From: an uncultured Bacteroidales bacterium
Lineage (GTDB): Bacteria > Bacteroidota > Bacteroidia > Bacteroidales > Paludibacteraceae
Assembly: GCA_937910305.1 (NCBI GenBank)
Contig: CALEPS010000068.1
Location: 1 to 24,994, forward strand
Length of the DNA: 24,994 nucleotides
Direction of reading: 5' to 3'
Positions 1 through 5,935 of the stretch are shown piece by piece. The notes beneath the pieces are model-generated. The model saw only the letters and a program-made list of their open reading frames with translations. It had not been told where the DNA came from and did no database searches. The translations under genes and the position numbers were made by a program. Every line of letters begins with the position of its first letter. The stretch's first letter is position 1.

Positions 1-151
1 GACTGTACTTTCGAGGTGGGACGGCTTTAGCCGTGTCGGTGCCCTCGAAGTACAAACAAAAATTGCGTATGTACCGCAGGCCGCGACTGTACTTTCGAGG
101 TGGGACGGCTTTAGCCGTGTCGGTGCCCTCGAAGTTACAAACAAAAATTGC
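1..151. repeat. Two 66/67-bp direct repeats with nested hairpins
   Basis: Copy 1 spans 1-66 and copy 2 spans 85-151. They differ only by one inserted T after the closing hairpin arm. Each copy holds an outer inverted repeat (TTCGAGG / CCTCGAA) enclosing an inner one (ACGGCT / AGCCGT), so it could fold as a two-tier hairpin. The copies lie downstream of the minus-strand glycosidase gene and could act as a 3' end or terminator region. Copy 1 begins at the window edge, so the array may continue to the left. No gene was seen in 1-246. Confidence 0.8.
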
Positions 152-246
152 ACATACGCAAGAATTTAATAACTTTTTATTAAATTAATCGTTTGAGCGG
201 CGCGAAATAAGACGTTTTTGGTAATTTTTTATGCAATTATGTAGTT

Positions 247-2697
247 TTATTCTCCTTTCCGTGCTTTATTGTAGAGATATTTGCCGGATGGGGTGACAGT
301 GATGCCGTTGTAACCGTCGGAGACGGGCCGTCCCAGTATGTCGAAACGCAACGTATGGTCCTGAGATGGCGTTTCGGGGATAGATATGGCTGTGTTTTGC
401 ATATCCCATTCCTCGATAAGTATATCATCAAAAGTAGCCTGGAATGCTCCCGATTCAGTTGTGTTGAGGTAGATAGAGATAGCGTCTATATAGTCTCCTG
501 TAAATGTTTGAGGGATATATGCAGCGAGACGGGAGAACGCTCCGTCCTCGGAATCGACATGGGTTGTTATCGTCTGTCCGGAACGCATGGAGAGCATGAT
601 CTGGACTGTATTCCCGATTCCGCTCGACGCTCTGTATGCCGTCAAACGCATAGGGCCTGTGACCTTGATGTTTGTTTTTGAGAACCGGTACTGCCAGACG
701 CTGTTACCTGCGGCTACGCCGCTGACGGACATGGCGTACTCTCCTGTGCGGGCACCGGATGGCACTATCTCGCACTTCATACCGGTGATATTGCTGCCGG
801 TTATTGTCCGGGGCTGATAGAAACAAGGGTCGATGGGGAATGTGCCTGTGTTTTGCGCTATATGATTGACGTAGTTATACGGTGTGGTGCGGCTCTCGAA
901 ACTGTTACGGTAGAAAACCGGTCCGAGGCTGTATGGGGTAGTGAAAGTGGTGTCTTTCTCGCCTTTCAGCATCCGCGTGGCGTCTCCTGCAAGGCGCAGG
1001 TAGAAATCCGGCGACAGCCATCTTCCGTCGGCGGAAGTAGTCAAAAAATAGGCGTCGGTGGGAAGCATGGTGTAGTCTGTTGCTGCGGATAGCAGAGCGG
1101 TGCCTTCGTCATACTCGTCGAACATGGAGAAATACATGTTTGTGCAGCCTGTCTGGCGGATGTTCTTGGCTTGTTCCCAGAGGAACTCTCCGGCATGGCG
1201 GGGTGCCTGATTAGGTACGCCGGTGTTCCAGGTCGCCCAACCGAAACCGGGGAAGACGGTGGGCATATAGCCGATGTGCAGAGAGTCGCAGTAACGTTTG
1301 TCCTGACCTTGGAGACGGAAGAAATACTGCGCCTCCTGGTAGTTGCTGAATCTCCCTACAAGCCACGGAGAGAGCATGTCGTAGTGCTTGTAAACCTCCT
1401 CAAAACTCTCTTGGTTGGCTGGATTAGGTTGCGATGGACCTTTGGCGTCGTTGCGGTTCTCACGCCAGTATGTAGGTACGCCGCCGATGACATAGCATCC
1501 GCGGCTCTTCAGCCACTCGATCAGAGCGATCGTCTCTGCTGCATTGCCGGGGTGGTTGTCCGTAAAACCTGTGCCCCATAGCTCTACCACCGGCTTGCCG
1601 CTGACTGTCGCATAGGCGGAAGATTGCGTCAGGGAGTAGTTTTGCTCGATGTTATACACCCAGTCAAAACGGATAAGGTCTGCCCATGTGGACTCCAAAC
1701 CTGTTGAAGTGATATCGTAGCAGATATAGAACAGACGGTTGCTTTGCTCCGCTTGCCTGCTGATAGAGTGGAGGGTGGCGGCAGGGTTGTTGGCGATAGT
1801 GCGCATCTCGGGGCCGATGAACCGCTGGACTGCCACGCCGTCTATGCCGTGCTCTTGCATGAGAGAAAAATGTTTGGCGATAACCGATGGAGAAGCGGCG
1901 TTGTAGAGTCTTGCCGATTCGCCGTTGCCGAGGTCGGCAAAACCTGTCTGCGCAAGGTCGGCTTCTGCGTACATGGAGATGTCCGGGTATATCTCGAACG
2001 TATGGTTGTTCGCGCGAGGCCACCGCGTACCGTCCGACTCGACAGCGTCGTTGCCCCAGTGGTGCCAGAATTCATATCGTCCCGCAACGCGGAACCATGC
2101 CTGATATCCGGCTACGGACTTGCCGGTGAATTCAGAGTACTCGCTTCCGCCTGCGTGTGAACATAGCGGTTCCGATAGAGGGTTGAGGGTTCCGTTATAG
2201 ACCTCTATCCTTGCTATATAGTTGCCTTCGTTGATGCGTATGTCTCCGTGGTTCTGGGCGTTGCGCAGAGAGGCGTCTGTCACTGCCATGGTCACGGTTA
2301 TCCACTCCTCGGTATTCGTCTTGCCTGCTACGCAGGACTCATAGTTCCTGTTGCCCGTTGCGTTATACTGCATCCTCATCTCGCCGTTTCCTCGGTCGAG
2401 ATAAGTTATCTTGAAGATGAGCGTATCCATGCTGGACGGCACAACGGTCTTGTCGATGCGGAAATATAGAAACTTGGAGGGCGGGATATATACGCACTCG
2501 CGTCCGGCTTCGGTCTGGATGACCGTGTACGGCTCGTCGTTCGGGTCTCCGTTACCGCTGCGGGTCATGTGGAGCGACGAGGAGGGACTGTAATAGGCGA
2601 GAGGTGTTGAAGGGATAGAACCATACATACTGCACCACGCGAAGTTGGCAATAATCAGAACGGAGAATAGACGGATGCGTTTCATTATATCGACCAT
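247..2697 (-). CDS. Secreted GH71/99-like glycoside hydrolase
   Basis: This is an 816-residue protein with a signal peptide at residues 5-26 (basic KRIR, then a hydrophobic run). An N-terminal beta-rich domain covers about 30-185. A catalytic-type domain starts near 197 with GYQAWF and a WHHWG stretch, as in Bacteroidota proteins described as family 71/99-like glycosidases. Inside this domain lie YPDISMY, a helix ending HGIDGVAVQRF, and an acidic FDEYDEGTA motif near its end. A jelly-roll-like domain follows. The C-terminus has FDILGRPV and then GKYLY, like a short sorting-domain tail. The likely role is hydrolysis of an extracellular glycan; the linkage cannot be read from sequence. No SusC/SusD partner is in the window. 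Met5 (2685) is an equally good start and gives a cleaner signal peptide. The start codon at 2697 lies in a 23-bp tandem repeat. Confidence 0.8.
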   Translation of the reverse strand: MVDIMKRIRLFSVLIIANFAWCSMYGSIPSTPLAYYSPSSSLHMTRSGNGDPNDEPYTVIQTEAGRECVYIPPSKFLYFRIDKTVVPSSMDTLIFKITYLDRGNGEMRMQYNATGNRNYESCVAGKTNTEEWITVTMAVTDASLRNAQNHGDIRINEGNYIARIEVYNGTLNPLSEPLCSHAGGSEYSEFTGKSVAGYQAWFRVAGRYEFWHHWGNDAVESDGTRWPRANNHTFEIYPDISMYAEADLAQTGFADLGNGESARLYNAASPSVIAKHFSLMQEHGIDGVAVQRFIGPEMRTIANNPAATLHSISRQAEQSNRLFYICYDITSTGLESTWADLIRFDWVYNIEQNYSLTQSSAYATVSGKPVVELWGTGFTDNHPGNAAETIALIEWLKSRGCYVIGGVPTYWRENRNDAKGPSQPNPANQESFEEVYKHYDMLSPWLVGRFSNYQEAQYFFRLQGQDKRYCDSLHIGYMPTVFPGFGWATWNTGVPNQAPRHAGEFLWEQAKNIRQTGCTNMYFSMFDEYDEGTALLSAATDYTMLPTDAYFLTTSADGRWLSPDFYLRLAGDATRMLKGEKDTTFTTPYSLGPVFYRNSFESRTTPYNYVNHIAQNTGTFPIDPCFYQPRTITGSNITGMKCEIVPSGARTGEYAMSVSGVAAGNSVWQYRFSKTNIKVTGPMRLTAYRASSGIGNTVQIMLSMRSGQTITTHVDSEDGAFSRLAAYIPQTFTGDYIDAISIYLNTTESGAFQATFDDILIEEWDMQNTAISIPETPSQDHTLRFDILGRPVSDGYNGITVTPSGKYLYNKARKGE

Positions 2698-2763
2698 GGT
2701 TGTGTTATTTAATGTATCATGATAGTGTTATTTAATCTGTCATGGTTGTGTTATTTAAGGTAT
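2695..2763 (-). repeat. Three 23-bp tandem repeats, each ending in ATG
   Basis: Three contiguous units begin at 2695, 2718 and 2741 with an exact 23-bp period. Read in the direction of the glycosidase gene, each contains TTAAATAACAC and ends in ATG. The last ATG is the annotated start. The two upstream ATGs open only three-codon frames (ATG ACA GAT TAA and ATG ATA CAT TAA). The leader therefore repeats the translation-initiation region three times. Confidence 0.85.
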
Positions 2764-2788
2764 CAAGACTCGTTTTTCTATGTCGCTG

Positions 2789-2820
2789 CAAATTTACTAC
2801 ATTTTTTTGAGATACGCAAT
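2789..2820 (-). promoter_or_regulatory. Bacteroidota-type promoter of the glycosidase gene
   Basis: On the minus strand, the -7 box TAAATTTG (2789-2796) matches TAnnTTTG. A TTG (2817-2819) lies 20 bp upstream. Transcription would start near 2783 and run through the three tandem repeats. Confidence 0.7.
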
Positions 2821-2874
2821 TTTTTAATGATTTGTATAGAAAATAACATTTAAACAATACGGAACATCCATTAA

Positions 2875-3119
2875 CCTATCTATCTGTCAGTCAGTCTGTT
2901 GTCCATCTTTCTGTCGGTCTGTCTGTTTGTATGTTTATATGTATGTTTATATGTATGTTTGTCTGTTTGTTTGTATGTCAGTCGGTCGGTCTGTTTGTCT
3001 GTTTGTCGGTCTGTTTGTATGTATGTTTGTCAGTCAGTCTGTCTGTCTGTATGTATGTTTGTCAGTCAGTCTGTCTGTCAGTCAGTCAGTCTGTCTGTCT
3101 GTCTGTCTGTCTGTCTGCT
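2875..3119. repeat. Tetranucleotide tract (CTGT/CAGT/TATG/TCGG type)
   Basis: About 245 bp are made almost entirely of 4-bp units such as CTGT, CAGT, TTTG, TATG and CGGT in the same phase. Because the period is 4, all three plus-strand frames stay open and give SVCL-type low-complexity peptides, so the open frames here are not evidence of a gene. The tract lies upstream of both the divergent glycosidase promoter and the defence-like module. Confidence 0.9.
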
Positions 3120-3375
3120 GTCAGAACCCTTCATGCAAATATCTGTTTTTAGCTTCCCCAAAGAGTTAAATTTAGGGAGCGCTGCGAGAGCGAAAGCAGT
3201 GTGCATAAAGGGTATTGCAGAGCAGTCCTAGACTTTGTTACTTATAAATGGCTATAAATACTTATATATCAATATGTTACAAAGAACGCAAAAATTCGCA
3301 AAAAAGCAGTTTTTACAATTTCATTTCATGTTTTTCGCACGATTTTTTGCAAATTTTTATACTTTTTTTTCTCTC
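3120..3375. other. Intergenic, no gene recognised
   Basis: This is AT-rich spacer between the tetranucleotide tract and palindromic promoter element A. It has T-rich runs and several TTTGC/TTCGC words but no convincing coding frame or RNA gene. Confidence 0.6.
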
Positions 3376-3411
3376 ACTCCCATGTTTTGGGAGTTTGTAG
3401 CAGTAATTTTG
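3376..3411 (+). promoter_or_regulatory. Palindromic promoter element A
   Basis: An inverted repeat ACTCCC (3376-3381) / GGGAGT (3389-3394) with a 7-nt spacer is followed 9 bp later by the -7 box TAATTTTG (3404-3411). No TTG/TTTG box lies at the usual 20-bp distance, because the palindrome occupies the region just upstream. Element B before the HIRAN gene has the same layout, and both continue with CAGCGAAAATCA. This looks like an operator-controlled or activator-dependent promoter. Confidence 0.55.
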
Positions 3412-3474
3412 CAGCGAAAATCAAAGATAATCGTTCCCTGAAGGGGATAAGAATTTGAAAAACAAGGTTATTTA

Positions 3475-3600
3475 ATGTCAAAAATTAGTACGATTATGGA
3501 CAATTCAATTAAAAGTTTGGTAATGGATACAATCAGTATCATCAGTATGTTTTTTCCTCGCCGCAGTATTGCTGTGCATCTAAAATCACCCCAAACATAA
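3475..3600 (+). CDS. Possible small protein downstream of element A
   Basis: This is a 41-residue frame (inner ATG at 3496, giving 34 residues). It begins about 60 nt after the start site predicted for element A, with AAGG 8 nt before the ATG. The peptide is mostly polar with a hydrophobic segment DTISIISMFF. I do not recognise it. The only argument for it is its position after a promoter that otherwise has no gene; the transcript could equally be non-coding or read through into the WYL gene. Confidence 0.25.
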   Translation: MSKISTIMDNSIKSLVMDTISIISMFFPRRSIAVHLKSPQT

Positions 3601-3606
3601 TTTTTG

Positions 3607-3638
3607 TTTGCATATGTCAAAAAAAAGCACTATCTTTG
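3607..3638 (+). promoter_or_regulatory. Promoter of the WYL gene
   Basis: TTTG (3607-3610), then 20 bp, then TATCTTTG (3631-3638), a full match to the Bacteroidota promoter pattern. It places the transcript start near 3645 and so excludes the upstream in-frame start at 3604. Confidence 0.8.
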
Positions 3639-3657
3639 CAGCGTTAAAGAATCTCCT

Positions 3658-4572
3658 ATGTCCGTAGTACAATACAAGAAATACTTTTGGCTGGTGGATA
3701 CGATCCGAAGTGCGGGGAAGATCACCAAGGAGCAGATTGACCGGAAATGGTCCGGTTCGCGGTATAATGATAGCCACGAGACCACTATCCCGGATACGTC
3801 GTTTTACAGAATACGGCGCGACATTGAGGAACTCTTCGATATAGAGATCCTCTGCGACCGTGCCACAGGGCAATACTACATCGACGATTCGGACATAAAC
3901 AGCCAAACCAAACAATGGCTGCTCTCGCAGTTTGCCGTCAGTCAGTCGCTCGATGCCAGCCGTGAGTTACGCGACCGCATCCTGTATGAACCTATTCCCG
4001 AAGGCACTGAGTACCTGACGACAATCGTCAATGCCATGCGCGACAGTAAGTGGTTGCAAGTTTCACATCTACGATTCGACAGCAAGGAAGCACCGCATAT
4101 CTTTCTTCTTGCGCCATTGTGTCTAAAAGTATTCAAGCAGCGGTGGTATGTATTAGGTTTCGTAGAAGAGATAGACGGTGCACACACCACGCCTAAAGAC
4201 GAACCGCGACTGTATGCGTTGGACCGAATCAAACATATGGAGACGATGGAAAAGACATTCCGGTTACCAAAGAACTTCGAACCGCATTCGTATTTTGCCG
4301 GCTATTACGGTGTTTTCCGAGGCAAGCAGTTCACCCCGGAGCTTATCCGTGCACGTTTATCGGAAAACGCAGCTCCATTTATCCGTTCCCTCCCGCTTCA
4401 TCATTCGCAAAAAGAGGTTGAGCCGTGCGTTTTTGAGTGGTTCGTCGCCCCAACGCTTGACTTCATCCAACAGCTCCGCACGCATGGTTCAGAGATAGAG
4501 ATTCTTGCGCCGCAATCCTTGCGCCAACAGTTCGCTGACGAAGCAAGAAAAGTCCTTAAAATGTACGAATGA
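3658..4572 (+). CDS. WYL-domain transcriptional regulator
   Basis: This is a 304-residue protein. Residues 1-60 look like a winged-helix DNA-binding region with an RRDIEEL helix, as in DeoR-like WYL regulators. The WYL core covers about 140-200 with a strand LLAPLCLKVF followed by WYV (163-165), then RLYALDRIK. The C-terminal WCX-like part ends EILAPQSLRQQFADEARK. WYL proteins sense a ligand, in some cases nucleic acid, and several (BrxR, CapW) repress phage-defence operons through promoter palindromes. It is the first clear gene of the module with HIRAN, macrodomain and McrBC, so control of that module is a reasonable inference. The start at 3658 is set by the promoter ending at 3638. A terminator-like hairpin follows the stop by 4 nt. 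Confidence 0.85.
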   Translation: MSVVQYKKYFWLVDTIRSAGKITKEQIDRKWSGSRYNDSHETTIPDTSFYRIRRDIEELFDIEILCDRATGQYYIDDSDINSQTKQWLLSQFAVSQSLDASRELRDRILYEPIPEGTEYLTTIVNAMRDSKWLQVSHLRFDSKEAPHIFLLAPLCLKVFKQRWYVLGFVEEIDGAHTTPKDEPRLYALDRIKHMETMEKTFRLPKNFEPHSYFAGYYGVFRGKQFTPELIRARLSENAAPFIRSLPLHHSQKEVEPCVFEWFVAPTLDFIQQLRTHGSEIEILAPQSLRQQFADEARKVLKMYE

Positions 4573-4576
4573 GCGG

Positions 4577-4601
4577 AAAAATGCACTTTTTTTGCATTTT
4601 T
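4577..4601 (+). terminator. Hairpin terminator after the WYL gene
   Basis: Perfect 9-bp inverted repeat AAAAATGCA / TGCATTTTT with a C-T6 loop, 4 nt after the WYL stop codon. The descending arm ends in T5. It directly precedes promoter element B, so the HIRAN gene is probably transcribed separately. Confidence 0.65.
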
Positions 4602-4609
4602 CTTGTTCC

Positions 4610-4645
4610 ACTCCCGGGTTTTGGGAGTTTGGTGTAGTACTTTTG
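4610..4645 (+). promoter_or_regulatory. Palindromic promoter element B
   Basis: ACTCCC (4610-4615) and GGGAGT (4623-4628) are separated by 7 nt. The -7 box TACTTTTG (4638-4645) begins 9 bp after the right arm, exactly as in element A, and both continue with CAGCGAAAATCA. There is again no -33 box at the normal distance. It would drive the HIRAN-macrodomain pair. A decayed third copy lies after mcrC. Confidence 0.6.
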
Positions 4646-4691
4646 CAGCGAAAATCAGAAATGTACGCATTATCCCTGATTGACAACTGCT

Positions 4692-5030
4692 ATGAGAATC
4701 AAAACGAACAAGGAGCATTTCCTTAGCTGCAATGTAGCAGCATTCACCTATCACGAAGGCTGTGAGGTGTTTGACAAACTGAAAGTCGGCAAAAGAGTGA
4801 CATTAGTGCGTGAGGACGAGAACCCTTACGACCACAATGCCGTAGCGATTTTCTTCGGCGAAACGCATATCGGCTACATCCCGCGCAGGCAGAATGAGTC
4901 TATTGCCAAATTTCTTGATTTAGGTTATGGTGACATCTTTGAGGCTCGGATTCAGTCGGTGGATCCCGCCGCTCATCCCGAGGAGCAAGTGAATATCGTG
5001 ATCTATCTCAAAAGGAAAGAGAGCAAATAA
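4692..5030 (+). CDS. HIRAN domain protein
   Basis: This is a 112-residue protein made almost entirely of one HIRAN domain. The core REDENPYDHNAV (40-51) and the later GYIPRRQNE (61-69) are the family signature. HIRAN domains bind single-stranded DNA 3' ends in SNF2-type helicases such as HLTF, and also occur as stand-alone bacterial proteins near DNA-processing genes. ATG 4692 is preferred over an in-frame TTG 12 nt upstream. The stop is only 5 nt before the macrodomain gene, so the two are probably co-translated from promoter B. No catalytic domain is present; a role as a DNA-end recognition subunit is inference. Confidence 0.85.
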   Translation: MRIKTNKEHFLSCNVAAFTYHEGCEVFDKLKVGKRVTLVREDENPYDHNAVAIFFGETHIGYIPRRQNESIAKFLDLGYGDIFEARIQSVDPAAHPEEQVNIVIYLKRKESK

Positions 5031-5035
5031 AGAAA

Positions 5036-5869
5036 ATGCCTATGGATAGAAGGATTTCTCTTATATCTGTTTTTGATGACACGTTGGAGCGTATCAGCAA
5101 TGATGTGGCACTGCACATGGCGCAGCAACAGTCGATTGCATCGCAAAAACTTATTTTAGAGACGGATGCGATAAGCACTCCTGTGCCTAAATTCACGGAT
5201 TATGCGAAGGTGCTGGTTACTCGTAATCGGTCTTTTGAAGCGGCAGCGCATTACAAAGGGCAGCGTGTCTGCGTACTTAACTTCGCTTCGGCTACTAATC
5301 CCGGCGGAGGAGTGGTTCATGGTTCATCGGCGCAGGAAGAATGTCTGTGCCGGTGTTCCACCTTGTATAACTGCTTGAATACGCGTGCTATGTGGGATGG
5401 TTTCTATACTCCGCATCGCAGGTCGGGTGACCTGCTGCACAATAATGATATTATCTTTACGCCGGGAGTGCAAGTATTCAAGGACGACGACTATAATGAG
5501 CTACCGCAACCTTTTGCCGTAGATGTTATCACATGCGCAGCACCCAACTTGCGTTCCAAACCTTCTAATCCGTATAATCCGGGCGAAAGTGACGCGCCAT
5601 TCATACCACCGCAGGAGTTGTTTCATTTGCATATAGACCGCGCACGGCGCATTTTGGATGTGGCTGCTTTGAATAATGCGGAGGTGGTAATCCTTGGGGC
5701 GTTCGGTTGTGGTGCGTTCCGGAACGACCCGCTTATTGTGGCGAGGGCATATAATTGTGTCATAGAGCAATACTTGCACCATTTCCTGACAATAGAATTT
5801 GCCGTTTATTGTCGTCCGGGCGATGATAATAATTACCGCACATTCAAGAGTATCATTCTGCCCGGATAA
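5036..5869 (+). CDS. PARG-type macrodomain protein (TIGR02452 family)
   Basis: This is a 277-residue protein of the microbial poly(ADP-ribose) glycohydrolase-like family. The signature lies at residues 90-102: GGG, then VVHGSSA, then QEE, whose second glutamate is the catalytic acid in PARG enzymes. ATNPGGG precedes it, and the C-terminal half has VVILGAFGCGAFRNDP, the second ADP-ribose-binding loop. Length is usual for the family. The expected activity is removal of ADP-ribose from protein or nucleic acid, or binding of ADP-ribose derivatives. It is tightly coupled to the HIRAN gene and 66 bp upstream of mcrB, so it may counter or sense ADP-ribosylation during phage attack (inference). No ADP-ribosyltransferase is visible nearby. 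Confidence 0.88.
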   Translation: MPMDRRISLISVFDDTLERISNDVALHMAQQQSIASQKLILETDAISTPVPKFTDYAKVLVTRNRSFEAAAHYKGQRVCVLNFASATNPGGGVVHGSSAQEECLCRCSTLYNCLNTRAMWDGFYTPHRRSGDLLHNNDIIFTPGVQVFKDDDYNELPQPFAVDVITCAAPNLRSKPSNPYNPGESDAPFIPPQELFHLHIDRARRILDVAALNNAEVVILGAFGCGAFRNDPLIVARAYNCVIEQYLHHFLTIEFAVYCRPGDDNNYRTFKSIILPG

Positions 5870-5876
5870 AGAAAAA

Positions 5877-5908
5877 TTTGCATATCTCGGAATATTTTTG
5901 TACCTTTG
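5877..5908 (+). promoter_or_regulatory. Promoter of mcrBC
   Basis: TTTG (5877-5880), 20 bp, then TACCTTTG (5901-5908). It starts 8 nt after the macrodomain stop, so mcrBC has its own constitutive-looking promoter, unlike the palindrome-controlled HIRAN-macrodomain pair. Confidence 0.75.
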
Positions 5909-5935
5909 CAGGCGAAAACATGTAAATAAAACATC

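Noticed and set aside
2695..2763. CRISPR array
   Set aside because: The three 23-bp units are contiguous with no spacers, overlap a start codon, and have no cas genes nearby.
2899..3231. Three overlapping plus-strand open frames of SVCL/VCLS-type peptides
   Set aside because: All are by-products of a period-4 repeat, which keeps every frame open; no promoter, no homology and no real composition.
3604..3657. Upstream start for the WYL protein
   Set aside because: It would lie on the -33/-7 boxes of the gene's own promoter, before the transcript starts.
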